The translations under genes were made by a program, and so were the position numbers. 64,000 nucleotides of DNA from Methylobacterium durans. Lineage in GTDB: Bacteria; Pseudomonadota; Alphaproteobacteria; Rhizobiales; Beijerinckiaceae. Numbering within the stretch: position 1 is the first letter of the stretch; each line of letters opens with the position of its first letter. Positions 20,886-31,306 of this stretch are shown piece after piece. The notes under the pieces are model-generated. The model did no database searches and was not told the DNA's origin. It saw nothing but the letters and a program-made list of their open reading frames with translations. The stretch lies in the NCBI RefSeq assembly GCF_003173715.1, contig NZ_CP029550.1:310001-374000 (forward strand), written 5' to 3'.

Positions 20886-21339
20886 TCTCGAGGATCTCCG
20901 CCTCGTGGCCGTTCACCTCGACAACGTCGCCGACGCTCTTGCCCGTCAGCGCGCGAGCGAGCGGGGCCACGTAGGAGAGCGAGCCCTTGTTCGGGTCCGC
21001 CTCGTCTTCGCCGACGATGTGGAAGGTCTGCTTCGTCCCGTCCTCGCGCTCGATCGAGACGGTGGAGCCGAAATGCACCGTGTCGCCCGCAACCTTCTCG
21101 ACGAGTTGGGCCGAGTTCAGCCGCGCGGTCCAGTACCGCAGGTCGCGCGAGACGCGGGCGCTGTCGGCCTTGTCCTCGGGGTTGAGCTTCCCCGCCTCCG
21201 CTTGCAGGCGTTTCACCTCGGCCTCGATCTGGGCGAGGCCCTGGGGCGTCACGAAATTGGGGTGGGGCGAGATCGGCCGGTCGGGCAGATCCTCGAAGGC
21301 CTCGCCGCCCTCACGCTCACGAACGAATGCGATGCTCAT
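20878..21339 (-). CDS. GreA/GreB-family transcription elongation factor
   Basis: A 153-aa protein with the Gre layout. The N-terminal coiled coil (about 30-85) begins with the start segment FVTPQGLAQIEAEVKRLQAE. The FKBP-like C-terminal domain has FGSTVSIEREDG, IVGEDEADPNKGSLSYVAPLARAL and GKSVGDVVEV. It rescues backtracked RNA polymerase by stimulating transcript cleavage. The coiled-coil tip and the length do not clearly separate GreA from GreB; GreB-like is somewhat favoured. Its end overlaps the restored end of lysR by eight bases. Confidence 0.9.
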   Translation of the reverse strand: MSIAFVREREGGEAFEDLPDRPISPHPNFVTPQGLAQIEAEVKRLQAEAGKLNPEDKADSARVSRDLRYWTARLNSAQLVEKVAGDTVHFGSTVSIEREDGTKQTFHIVGEDEADPNKGSLSYVAPLARALTGKSVGDVVEVNGHEAEILEIR

Positions 21340-21405
21340 GAAAAAAGCAATGCGCCGGCAACGGTACAGGTTCCGTCCCGGCGCCCCCGCTCGCAGGGCA
21401 TGCCT

Positions 21406-22392
21406 CTAGGCGACCTCGACCACCGTGCGCCCGCGGGTCCGGCCGGCGAGAATTTCCTCGGCGAGATCCGCCACGTCGGACAGGCCGACCGTCGTCGTCA
21501 TGGCGGCGAGCTTGTCGAGATCGAGCTCGCGTGCGAGCCGGCCCCACGCCTCCCGCCGCTTCGGCTGCGGGGTCGTGACGCTGTTGATGCCGAGCAGCGA
21601 GACGCCGCGCAGGATGAAGGGGGCCACCGAAGTCGGCAGGTCCATGCCCTGCGCGAGGCCGCAGGCGGCGACCGCGCCGTCGGCCCGCGTCATCGCGAGC
21701 ACGTTCGCGAGCGTCGTCGAGCCGACGGCGTCGATCGCGGCGGCCCAGCGCTCCTTCGCGAGCGGCTTCGGCGTGCCGGAAAGCTCCGCCCGGTCGAGGA
21801 TCTCGGCGGCGCCGAGGCCGCGCAGGTATTCCGCCTCGCTGTCGCGCCCGGTCGAGGCGATGACGTGCCAGCCCGCGCGCGCCAGCAGCGCCACCGCGAC
21901 CGAGCCGACGCCGCCGGAGGCGCCCGTGACGAGGGCGGGCCCGTGCTCGGGCTTCAGCCCGTGATGGTCGAGGGCCATCAGGCAGAGCATGGCGGTGTAG
22001 CCGGCCGTGCCGATCGCCATCGCCTGGGCGGCGCTGAGGCCCTCGGGCAACGGCACCAGCCAGTCGCCCTTGACCCGCGCGCGTTCGGCATAGGCGCCGA
22101 GATGGGTCTCGCCGACGCCCCAGCCCGTCAGCACCACCGCGTCGCCCGGCTTATAGGCGGGATGCTCGGAGGTCTCGACGATCCCGGAGAAGTCGATGCC
22201 GGGGATCATCGGGAAGCGGCGCACCACCGGCGATTTGCCGGTCATGGCGAGACCGTCCTTGTAGTTGAGGGTCGAGTGCGTCACGCGGACTGTGACGTCG
22301 CCCTCCATCAGGTCGGCCTCGTCGAAGTCCCGGAAGGTCAGGCTCTGCCCGCCCTCGCCCTTCTCGACCACCCATGCCCTGAACGTCGCCAT
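21406..22392 (-). CDS. acuI: MDR-family oxidoreductase, AcuI/YhdH type (acrylyl-CoA reductase-like)
   Basis: A zinc-independent medium-chain reductase of 328 aa. It begins FRAWVVEKGEGG and contains STLNYKDGLAMTG, FPMIPGIDFSG, the NADPH motif VTGASGGVGSVA and VTTPQPKRREAW, all AcuI/YhdH signatures. AcuI reduces acryloyl-CoA to propionyl-CoA, which would feed the propionyl-CoA carboxylase encoded at 29.7-31.2 kb (inference from pathway). Start: ATG at 22392. The gene symbol rests on family resemblance only. Confidence 0.88.
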   Translation of the reverse strand: MATFRAWVVEKGEGGQSLTFRDFDEADLMEGDVTVRVTHSTLNYKDGLAMTGKSPVVRRFPMIPGIDFSGIVETSEHPAYKPGDAVVLTGWGVGETHLGAYAERARVKGDWLVPLPEGLSAAQAMAIGTAGYTAMLCLMALDHHGLKPEHGPALVTGASGGVGSVAVALLARAGWHVIASTGRDSEAEYLRGLGAAEILDRAELSGTPKPLAKERWAAAIDAVGSTTLANVLAMTRADGAVAACGLAQGMDLPTSVAPFILRGVSLLGINSVTTPQPKRREAWGRLARELDLDKLAAMTTTVGLSDVADLAEEILAGRTRGRTVVEVA

Positions 22393-22455
22393 CGCGCCCG
22401 CGCCTCCACCCGGTGCCTGACCTGTGGCGGCGCGGTCCCGATTCAAGCCCGGCGC

Positions 22456-23064
22456 TCAGTAGCCGTCGTAGATGCTGCCGCGGGAGAAGCCGAGGCCGAC
22501 GCCGATATCGGCCGAGCTCGCGCCGGTGATGCCGAACGCGTCGGGAATCGAGCCGACGAGGGGGCCGCCGGGCCCGGGTCCGTAGCCGGGGCCCGGCCCG
22601 TAGCCGCCGCCGACCGGCACCCAGCCCGCGCGGGCGGGCTGCACGAGGACGCGGCGCGAGACGCTCGCGTATTCGGGCGGGATCGTCTCGGGGATCGTCT
22701 GCGGGGGCTGCACCATCACCCGCCGGCTGCGGACCGCGAATTGCGGCGGCGTCGTGACCCAGCAGCCGATCAGCTCGCCGTAGGGGCCTCGCCGGGTCTG
22801 CCAGACGCGCCCGCCCGGCGCCACGAGGACGCGCTCGGAGACCGTGTCGAAGACGGGCGGCGTGGTCCGGTAGATCGTGCGCGGCGGCCGCACCAGCACC
22901 TGCTCGGAGACCGTGTCGAAGACCGGCGGGGTCGTGACGTGGCGGTAGCATTCGCTGCCGTAGCAGCCGCCGGCCTGGGCCGGCGCGGCGAGGGTGGCGC
23001 CGGCGATGGCGGCGCCGGCAAGGGCAGCGAGCAGGATCGTGAGACGGGTGACCGGCGCGGTCAT
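22456..23064 (-). CDS. Secreted four-repeat protein of unknown function
   Basis: A 202-aa protein with a signal peptide (about 1-31). It has four copies of a roughly 25-residue unit on the pattern TTPPxFxxVSxxVLVxPP: TTPPVFDTVSEQVLVRPP, TTPPVFDTVSERVLV, TTPPQFAVRSRRVMVQPP and PPEYASVSRRVLVQPA. A CYGSECY cysteine pair lies before the first unit and one Cys in the middle. A Gly/Pro/Tyr-rich stretch and a short conserved-looking tail end the protein. I do not know its function. The repeat looks like a small periplasmic beta-rich module. Confidence 0.75.
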   Translation of the reverse strand: MTAPVTRLTILLAALAGAAIAGATLAAPAQAGGCYGSECYRHVTTPPVFDTVSEQVLVRPPRTIYRTTPPVFDTVSERVLVAPGGRVWQTRRGPYGELIGCWVTTPPQFAVRSRRVMVQPPQTIPETIPPEYASVSRRVLVQPARAGWVPVGGGYGPGPGYGPGPGGPLVGSIPDAFGITGASSADIGVGLGFSRGSIYDGY

Positions 23065-23289
23065 GACGGCTTCCTCGAAGATACGCTGTACGGCGGGACG
23101 GTACGCTGGCGTGCGCACCTCTCGACGTGCAGGAGGCCGTCAAGTTCGAGGACAAGCAAGGTCTATTGGTTGACAGGGTAAAATTAACCCTCGCTTAGGA
23201 CTACGCAGGAGCCAATCTACGTAAGTAAAACGGCGCCTCCGATTCCGCGCTCGTTATGCTTAACGGCGCCAATGCAGAACAGGGCCGTG

Positions 23290-24600
23290 TCATGTCTGCC
23301 CGCGCTTGAGCTGGTAGAAGATGTGCCGGCCGATGACGTCCATCTTCTTGAGGCGGCGCGACCAGCCCGGCTTCACGTAATCGGCGTGGTAATGCGTGGC
23401 GTTCCCAACCTCGCTCAGGTAGGTCCGGCCGTCGATCACCGAGCGGGCGATGCGGGTCGCGTTCTGCCAGGAGGCGGCATCGGTGATGCGCAGCGACTTG
23501 CCCTCGCAGGCAAACGAGAACTGGCAGCCCATGTAGCGGTGCCGGTTCTGGTAGACGACGCCGCAGACGTTGCCCGGGTAGAGGCCGCTCTTGACGCGGT
23601 TGAGCACCACCTGTGCCACGGCGGCCTGGCCCTCCTCCGGCTCGCTGCGCGCCTCGAAATAGACCGCCTCGGCGAGGCAGCGCTGCTCCTTGTCCATCGC
23701 CTCCGGGACGATGAGGTCGGCGTAGCGGTGGCGGGCGGAATCGGGCGCGGTCTCGGGCGCCGTCTCCGGCTTGCCGGGCTCCGCCCGGTCCGCGCGGAAG
23801 CTGAAGCCGGGCAGCGCGAGGCTCGCGGCGGCGACCTCGATCGGCGTCGCGTCGGCCGGTGCCGGGGTCGTCGAGGACAGCGCGACGGCGCGCGGGATCG
23901 CCGGGGTCGAGCCGTCGTGCCGCTCTGGCGGCGTCGCGTCGGCGACCGCCTCTCCGGTCGAGGGTGCGCTGCCGGCGCCCGTGGTCAGGCCGAGATCGGG
24001 CACCGGCACGAAGCCGAGATCCGGCTCGAGATCGGGATTCCAGGTGGCGGAGCCGGGGCTCAGCACGCCGGCGACCGAACTCGTGAGATTCGCGAAAACG
24101 AGCGAGGTCCCGGTGTCGCGCAAGGCGGCGGCGCTGCGCTCGAAGCTCGCGCCGGGTGAGAGGGCGGCGTCGCCCTTGCCCCCGCGCTGGACGACGGGGA
24201 AGACGCGGGCCTGCGCCTTCATGTCCGCGCGCAACGGCTCGTCGGCGACGCGCATCGGCGCGAGCGCAGCGTCGGCGCGGGCGATCGAGAGAAGGTTGCC
24301 GGTCGCATCGTGCAGGCCGGTGCCGCCGATGAGGAGCGCGCCGCCCGGCAGCGCCGGCGCGAACCGGGCGTCGCGCTCCGGCAGGATGCTGGAGCCGATC
24401 GTACTCTCGGTGCCGGCCGTCGCCGTGAAGGACACCAGCAGGCCGAGACCGGCCAGCCAGGGCGTCACCGCCGTCCCGAGCCAGTGCAGGCTCGATCTGC
24501 GTCGAACTCGTCTCGTTGCCACGCCGAACCGACCCGTACCGGAAAGCCATGCCCGGCGATCGTCGCGACCCTTTTCGGGCGCAGGATGGCCGGAGCCCAT
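23290..24600 (-). CDS. Cell wall hydrolase, SleB family
   Basis: A 436-aa exported protein. One hydrophobic segment (LHWLGTAVTPWLAGLGLLVS) near residues 38-57 acts as signal or anchor. A long variable, Pro/Ala/Thr-rich region follows. The C-terminal Hydrolase_2 domain (about 300-430) has ECF-like AEAVYFEARSEPEEGQ, where the Glu of FEARSE is the likely catalytic residue, then GLYPGNVCGVVYQN, CQFSFACEGK and THYHADYVKPGWS. It acts on peptidoglycan. The start at 24600 is the longest; GTG at 24522 just before the basic n-region is a good alternative. Confidence 0.87.
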   Translation of the reverse strand: MGSGHPAPEKGRDDRRAWLSGTGRFGVATRRVRRRSSLHWLGTAVTPWLAGLGLLVSFTATAGTESTIGSSILPERDARFAPALPGGALLIGGTGLHDATGNLLSIARADAALAPMRVADEPLRADMKAQARVFPVVQRGGKGDAALSPGASFERSAAALRDTGTSLVFANLTSSVAGVLSPGSATWNPDLEPDLGFVPVPDLGLTTGAGSAPSTGEAVADATPPERHDGSTPAIPRAVALSSTTPAPADATPIEVAAASLALPGFSFRADRAEPGKPETAPETAPDSARHRYADLIVPEAMDKEQRCLAEAVYFEARSEPEEGQAAVAQVVLNRVKSGLYPGNVCGVVYQNRHRYMGCQFSFACEGKSLRITDAASWQNATRIARSVIDGRTYLSEVGNATHYHADYVKPGWSRRLKKMDVIGRHIFYQLKRGQT

Positions 24601-24686
24601 TTATCGCCCGGTATAATTGCCCGAGCGTTAAGGGGTGCGGTTCGGCACGTCCTCGTTGACCTGGCGCGGCTTTCTGCCACCTACGC

Positions 24687-25223
24687 TCAGGCGGCGCGGA
24701 CCTTCTCGACCTCGAAGGCGGCCCCGTTCGGCCCCGGCCGCTCGCGGATCACCAGGCGGTCGTCCGGCCCGAACTCCCCGAGCGGCACGTCCCGGTCCGG
24801 CAGCACCACGGTCGTCGCCTTGTTGAGGTGAACGAGGACGTGGCGCTTGCGCGGGAGCGACGCGGCGGCCCAGCGCTTCAGCTGCCCGTAATAGGGCTCG
24901 CGGCGCCACGCGTTCGGCTGGCCGGGATCGACCTGCACGTTCATGTGGCGCGAGACCGGGTCGAGGCTCAGCACCATCTTTGCCCGCTCCGGCTTCCATT
25001 CGGGGCCGAGCCAGCCCTCGGTCATCCAGAGGCAGTGGAAGGCGCGGCAATGGTCGGGACGGGTCTCGTGGATCGCGCAGCCCCGCCCCTGCCGCGTATG
25101 GCGGCACCACTGGCCCGCGAGGCTCTCGACGGCCGGCACGTCGTAGACCTTGCAGCAAAGGGTGCAGGTTCCGCAGGCGCGGCCGGGGGCCGGAGCAGCG
25201 ACGAAGGAGGCGGGATCGAGCAT
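24687..25223 (-). CDS. YkgJ-family cysteine cluster protein
   Basis: A 178-aa cytoplasmic protein with the CxxCxxCC cluster (CGTCTLCC at 17-24). The second set is GCAIHETRPDHCRAFHC. This arrangement is the YkgJ/UPF0153 zinc- or iron-chelating cluster family, whose role is unknown. It has no evident partner: sleB is upstream in reading direction only by position, and the next gene is divergent. Confidence 0.85.
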   Translation of the reverse strand: MLDPASFVAAPAPGRACGTCTLCCKVYDVPAVESLAGQWCRHTRQGRGCAIHETRPDHCRAFHCLWMTEGWLGPEWKPERAKMVLSLDPVSRHMNVQVDPGQPNAWRREPYYGQLKRWAAASLPRKRHVLVHLNKATTVVLPDRDVPLGEFGPDDRLVIRERPGPNGAAFEVEKVRAA

Positions 25224-25329
25224 CGCGCTGGGTCCGTGGGGCGTCGGGGCGTCGCGCCGGTCTCGGGTTTATGATGGGGCAACGGGCCGGTAGTGTGGCA
25301 AAGATTCCCGACCGTTTCCGGAAGGCTCC

Positions 25330-26718
25330 ATGCGCTCGAACCTCGCGGCCCGCGACGTCGAAACCCTCGTCCACCCCTACACGAACCTCGCCGCCTTCCG
25401 CGAGACCGGCCCGCTGGTCCTGGAGCGCGGCCACGGCGTCTACGTCTACGATACGGACGGCCGGCCCTACATCGAGGGCATGGCGGGCCTGTGGTGCACG
25501 GCGCTCGGCTACTCGAACGAGGAGCTGGTGGAGGCCGCGAGCGAACAACTGTCGCGCCTGCCCTTCACGCATCTCTTCTCCGGCCGCAGCCACGATCCGG
25601 CGATCGAGCTCGCCGAGACGCTCAAGGAGCTGATGCCGGTGCCGACCTCGAAGGTGTTCTTCACCTCGTCGGGCTCGGAAGCCAACGACACCCAGGTCAA
25701 GCTGCTCTGGTACATGAACAACGCCCTCGGGCGGGCCGCCAAGAAGAAGATCATCTCGCACGTGAAGGGCTACCACGGCGTCACCGTCGCCACCGCCTCG
25801 ATGACGGGGCTGCCCGCCAACCACGCCGACTGGGACCTGCCGCTGCCGGGCTTCCTGCACGCCCCCTGCCCGCACCATTACCGGGGCGCGGAGCCCGGCG
25901 AGAGCGAGGCGGCGTTCTCCGCGCGCCTCGCGGGCGAGCTCGACGCGCTCATCCTGCGCGAGGGGCCGGAGACGGTGGCCGCCTTCTTCGTGGAGCCGGT
26001 CATGGGCGCGGGCGGCGCCATCGTGCCGCCGGCAGGCTATTTCGAGGCGATCCAGCCGGTGCTGGAGCGGCACGACGTCCGCCTGGTCGCCGACGAGGTA
26101 ATCTGCGGCTTCGGGCGGCTCGGCACGTGGTTCGGCTCCGAGAGCCTGGGCATCCGGCCCCACACCCTCTCCTTCGCCAAGGCGGTGACATCGGGTTACC
26201 TGCCGCTCGGCGGCGTCTCAATCGACGAACCGCTCTACCGCGCCATGCTGGCCGAGAGCGCCAAGATCGGCACCTTCGGCCACGGCACCACCTATTCGGG
26301 CCATCCCGTCGCCTGCGCGGTGGCCCTCAAGACCATCGAGATCTTCCGGCGCGACCGCATCGTCGAGGGCGTGGGCGCGAAGGCGCCCCATTTCCAGGCC
26401 CGCCTGTCCGGGTTGGCGGACCATCCGCTCGTCGGCGAGGCGCGCGGCATCGGCCTCATCGGCGGCCTGGAGATCGTCGCCGACAAGGGCTCGAAGCGCC
26501 AGTACGACCCGAAGGCCGGGGTGGCGGCCCGCTGCGTCGCCTTCGCGCAGGCCGAGGGGCTGATCGTGCGCTTCCTCGCGGGCGACCGCATCGCGATCTG
26601 CCCGCCCCTCGTGATCACGAGCGAGGAGATCGACGCCCTGTTCGACCGCCTGACCCGCGCGCTGGACCGGACGCTGGCCTGGATCGCTGCCGAGGGGCTG
26701 GAGGCGATGCCGGCCTGA
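25330..26718 (+). CDS. Class III PLP-dependent aminotransferase (omega-aminotransferase type)
   Basis: A 462-aa aminotransferase. It has the class III blocks IEGMAGLWCTALGYSN, FFTSSGSEANDTQVKLLWY, VADEVICGFGRLG and the PLP lysine in LSFAKAVTSGYLPLGG, followed by GHGTTYSGHPVACAVAL. The sequence is closest to omega-amino acid:pyruvate transaminases, which use beta-alanine, putrescine-type amines or similar donors. The exact donor cannot be told. It stands alone in the plus direction. Confidence 0.93.
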   Translation: MRSNLAARDVETLVHPYTNLAAFRETGPLVLERGHGVYVYDTDGRPYIEGMAGLWCTALGYSNEELVEAASEQLSRLPFTHLFSGRSHDPAIELAETLKELMPVPTSKVFFTSSGSEANDTQVKLLWYMNNALGRAAKKKIISHVKGYHGVTVATASMTGLPANHADWDLPLPGFLHAPCPHHYRGAEPGESEAAFSARLAGELDALILREGPETVAAFFVEPVMGAGGAIVPPAGYFEAIQPVLERHDVRLVADEVICGFGRLGTWFGSESLGIRPHTLSFAKAVTSGYLPLGGVSIDEPLYRAMLAESAKIGTFGHGTTYSGHPVACAVALKTIEIFRRDRIVEGVGAKAPHFQARLSGLADHPLVGEARGIGLIGGLEIVADKGSKRQYDPKAGVAARCVAFAQAEGLIVRFLAGDRIAICPPLVITSEEIDALFDRLTRALDRTLAWIAAEGLEAMPA

Positions 26719-26973
26719 GGCTTCGGGAGGGCCGCAGCCTGTCGTGGCAGACTGTGTTTTGTATTCACGTAGCAGTCAGTTGTTCTCCGCGCGAGCGATG
26801 ACGAAGATTGGGTTTTCCTTAAGGTCTCGTTCAGTTTGACTGGCCCTGTATGAGGCGGTGGCTGCCAAGGGATCGTCCCGCAGCCGCCGCAAAGGTGCCC
26901 AGGCGCCGTCGCGATCGCCGCGCAGAACGGTGACGCCACCGCCACCACGAGTGCTCAGACAGGACGCCCAACC

Positions 26974-27186
26974 ATGTTCCCGTTCAGCGAGACCCCGAGT
27001 GCAGCGACCGAGTCCGGCCGCCGCAAGACGGACCAGGGTCAGGACGCCGAGAGTTTCCGCCCCCTCGCTCTGCCCGCGCTTGCCGCCGCCGTCCGCATGC
27101 GGGCGCCCGTCGCCGAGAAGGCCGCCCAGCGCCCGCAGCGCCGCGGCATCCTCGCGCTCCTCCACGAGGACGCTCCGCTCGCCTGA
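26974..27186 (+). CDS. Small hypothetical protein (70 aa)
   Basis: A short frame whose third codon positions are almost all G or C, as in the real genes here. It is preceded by a purine-rich AGGA about ten bases before the ATG. The product is hydrophilic, with a central PLALPALAAAVRMRAP stretch and a basic RPQRR motif. No family recognised. It could be spurious. Confidence 0.45.
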   Translation: MFPFSETPSAATESGRRKTDQGQDAESFRPLALPALAAAVRMRAPVAEKAAQRPQRRGILALLHEDAPLA

Positions 27187-27330
27187 GGACCTTCCGGCGT
27201 CGCGACAGGCCCGGCGAGGCGCGCCCTCGCCGTCAAACCGTCGAATTCGATCGGCACAGGCTTTGCTGTCTTGCCCGGCCCGCCCCGCGGGAGGCCGCAC
27301 GGGACCCGGTCGTCGCACGAGGAATGTCGC

Positions 27331-28263
27331 ATGCTGATCCTGCCGAGCCGCCGGCAGTTCCTCGCCGGTCTCGGGGGCGCGACCGCGCTGGTCGGGTCGA
27401 CCGGCGTCTACGCCTTCGGGATCGAACCGCTCTATCGCCTCGTCGTGACCCGCTACGCGCCGGTGCTGCCGCGCTGGACGCCGGGCCTCTCGCTGCGCGT
27501 CGCGGTGCTCGCCGATTTCCACGTCGGCGAGCCCTACATGCCGCTCGATCGCATCGCCGAGATCGTCGACACGACGAACGCGCTCGCGCCCGACCTCGTC
27601 CTGATGCTCGGCGACTATCCGGCCGGACGCGTCGCGCGCCGCAAGGTGCCGCTGTCGGAATTCGCCCGCGTGGTCGCGGGCCTCAAGGCTCCCCTCGGCG
27701 TCCACGCCATCCTCGGCAACCACGATTGGTGGGACGACGACGAGGCGCAGATGAGCCGCGGACCCACCTGCGAGGCGTGGCGGGAGCTCGAGGCCGTCGG
27801 CATCCCGGTCATGGAGAACGAGGCGCTGCGCCTGACGAAGGACGGGCATCCGTTCTGGATCGCGGGCCTCGGCGACCAGGAGCCCTACGTGCTCTGGGGC
27901 GACTGGCGCGGGCGCGACGACCTGCCGGCAACTCTCGCCAAGGTCACCGACGACGCGCCCGTGCTCCTGATGGTGCACGAGCCGGACATCTTCCTCGACG
28001 TGCCGGAGCGCGTCTCCCTCACCCTGGCCGGCCACACGCATGGCGGCCAGATCCGCCTGTTCGGCTTCTCTCCGGTGATCCCGTCCGTACGCGGCAACGA
28101 CTTCGCCTACGGCCACGTGACGCTCGGCGGCCGCCAGATGATCGTCTCGGGCGGATTCGGCGTGAGCCGAGTGCCCGTGCGGCTCGGCGTTCCACCCGAG
28201 ATCGTGCTCCTCGAACTCGGCGCGGCGCCCGCCGTGGCGGGGGCCCCGTCGCGGGCCGCCTGA
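27331..28263 (+). CDS. Tat-exported calcineurin-like metallophosphoesterase
   Basis: A 310-aa phosphoesterase. Its start carries a twin-arginine type signal (SRRQFLAGLGG, residues 6-16). Metal-binding motifs appear in order: ADFHVG, LMLGDYPAG, GNHDWW, the HEP of LLMVHEPD, and AGHTHGGQ. The arrangement matches the YaeI/YkuE-type membrane-associated phosphodiesterases, some of which act on lipid A precursors or phospholipids. Start: ATG at 27331, directly before the Tat signal. Confidence 0.92.
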   Translation: MLILPSRRQFLAGLGGATALVGSTGVYAFGIEPLYRLVVTRYAPVLPRWTPGLSLRVAVLADFHVGEPYMPLDRIAEIVDTTNALAPDLVLMLGDYPAGRVARRKVPLSEFARVVAGLKAPLGVHAILGNHDWWDDDEAQMSRGPTCEAWRELEAVGIPVMENEALRLTKDGHPFWIAGLGDQEPYVLWGDWRGRDDLPATLAKVTDDAPVLLMVHEPDIFLDVPERVSLTLAGHTHGGQIRLFGFSPVIPSVRGNDFAYGHVTLGGRQMIVSGGFGVSRVPVRLGVPPEIVLLELGAAPAVAGAPSRAA

Positions 28264-28340
28264 GGCGCGCCGCCCGAGGCGGCGACACGCCTCATCCGGG
28301 CTTGCGCATCCCGACCTTCGAAATGCGCTAGCATGAGGCC

Positions 28341-28787
28341 ATGCGCGCGCTCCTCACACTCATCCTCCTCCTCGCCTCCGGCCCGGTCCTCGCCGATTCC
28401 TGCGGCGACCTGATCGGCCGCGTCACGGCGGCGACGCAGGCCGAGATCGGCAACCGCAGCCTCGACTACGCGACCTTCACGGTGGCCCCCGACACCACGC
28501 TCACCCTCGCCTGCGGCGGCTCCTACCCGTCGTCCGTCGGCGCACAATTCCGGGGCGAGACGCCGCCCGATACCTACTACGCCCTGTTCGGGCGCGCCGG
28601 CCACGCGGTGACCGGCATCGAGGCCGGCATCATCGAGGCGGCGGCCCATCGCGCCCGGGACGCCGCGAGCCGGCTGCGCCACAGCAACGTCGACGCGGGG
28701 GGCGTGCGCGTTACCTGTTCCGTCAGCACCGGGGAGAAGGGCCCGCTGACCCTATGCGCCGTGATCGAATCGACCGATCGCAGCTGA
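28341..28787 (+). CDS. Secreted hypothetical protein
   Basis: A 148-aa protein with a signal peptide (about 1-18, ending VLADS) and four or more cysteines in the mature part (SCGDLIG, LACGGS, RVTCSVS, LTLCAVIE), so it is probably disulfide-bonded in the periplasm. No family recognised. Its end overlaps the start of the next gene by 34 bases, which suggests coupled expression. Confidence 0.75.
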   Translation: MRALLTLILLLASGPVLADSCGDLIGRVTAATQAEIGNRSLDYATFTVAPDTTLTLACGGSYPSSVGAQFRGETPPDTYYALFGRAGHAVTGIEAGIIEAAAHRARDAASRLRHSNVDAGGVRVTCSVSTGEKGPLTLCAVIESTDRS

Positions 28788-29233
28788 TTGCTGCGGCCCT
28801 CCTCGCCCTTTTCGCGGCCCCGGGCCGCGCCGGGGCGCAGGCGCCGCCGGCGGGCGAGACGCCCGGCGAGGCGCGCGAGACGCGCGACCCCGTCAACAAC
28901 TGGTCGATGCTGCGCGCGGCGCTGGCGCAATGCTGGCAGGTGCCGGACGCGACCGAGGGCTCGGCCATCGCCTTTCGCTTCGGCCTCGACAAGAACGGCG
29001 CGATCCGGGGGACGCCCCTGGTGACGGCGCGCCGCCTCGTCGGCGACCGGGACGCGAAGGAGGCCTACGAGAAGGCTGCCTTCGCGGCCCTCGACCGCTG
29101 CTTCCCGATCCGCGTCACGCCGAGTTTCGGTGCGGCGCTCGGCGAGAGCCCGATCCGGCTGCGCTTCGTCAACACGGAGCCGACGGCCGCCTACCAGATC
29201 AACTCCAACATCACGATCTTCGCGCCGCGCTGA
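28754..29233 (+). CDS. Secreted protein with TonB/TolA C-terminal-like domain
   Basis: A 159-aa exported protein with a signal region about 1-28. The segment LRAALAQCWQVPD, then FRFGLDKNGAIRGTP and AFAALDRCFPI, matches the fold pattern of TolA/TonB C-terminal domains in alphaproteobacteria, including the CW pair and the second Cys. The full TolA stalk is missing, so this is a stand-alone domain. It overlaps the preceding secreted protein gene. Confidence 0.7.
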   Translation: MRRDRIDRSQLIAAALLALFAAPGRAGAQAPPAGETPGEARETRDPVNNWSMLRAALAQCWQVPDATEGSAIAFRFGLDKNGAIRGTPLVTARRLVGDRDAKEAYEKAAFAALDRCFPIRVTPSFGAALGESPIRLRFVNTEPTAAYQINSNITIFAPR

Positions 29234-29348
29234 GCCCGTCCGATATGGCCGAGATGCGATGTTGACAGTAACCGGCAATCCTTCGCCGCGAACAGGGGCT
29301 CGGATGCATCCTCTTTCCGTCAATGCCCATCGAGGCAGGAGAACTGGA

Positions 29349-29618
29349 ATGCTGAAGACCCTCGCTCTCACCGCGGCGCTGATCACGGCCGGGATCGGCG
29401 GCGCGCTCGCGCAGACGACCTTCATGGCCTGGGGCCACGATTTCGACCTGTCGCCCTTCCACGCGACCGAGATGCAGGTCGCCACCGCCACCGAGCGCGG
29501 CACCGGCAAGTCCTTCAACGTCGTGAAGCTCAAGAACGGGCACATGATGGCGGTCGTCGGCATCGACCGGATGTCCGGCGCGCCGGCGGCGACCGCCGAC
29601 ACCGACATGATCAACTGA
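29349..29618 (+). CDS. Small secreted hypothetical protein
   Basis: An 89-aa product with a signal peptide (about 1-22, ending ALAQ) and a mature part with FMAWGHDFDLSPFHATEMQ. A run of AGGAGAACTGGA before the ATG at 29349 gives a good ribosome binding site. No family recognised. Confidence 0.7.
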   Translation: MLKTLALTAALITAGIGGALAQTTFMAWGHDFDLSPFHATEMQVATATERGTGKSFNVVKLKNGHMMAVVGIDRMSGAPAATADTDMIN

Positions 29619-29626
29619 CCGGTCCC

Positions 29627-29651
29627 GGGCGAGCCGCGCCGCGGCTCGCCC
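29627..29651. terminator. Bidirectional terminator hairpin before pccB end
   Basis: A perfect 11-bp GC stem (29627-29637 with 29641-29651, loop gcc) lies between convergent genes, with no T run. Confidence 0.6.
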
Positions 29652-29662
29652 ATCCCGCCGTC

Positions 29663-31195
<1,533 letters not shown>

Positions 31196-31306
31196 GTCGT
31201 CACGGCCCCGGGCTGAACTGAATACAGAATTCCATTGAACCGCGCAGGCTTGGCGGTTCGTGGGATCAGGCCCCTTAGCACGAGAGTTTCGTCGGCGAAA
31301 ACGCCC

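Noticed and set aside
31268..31280. TTAGCACGAG resembling half a CIRCE element near pccB
   Set aside because: Only one half-site, with no inverted partner at the required nine-base spacing.
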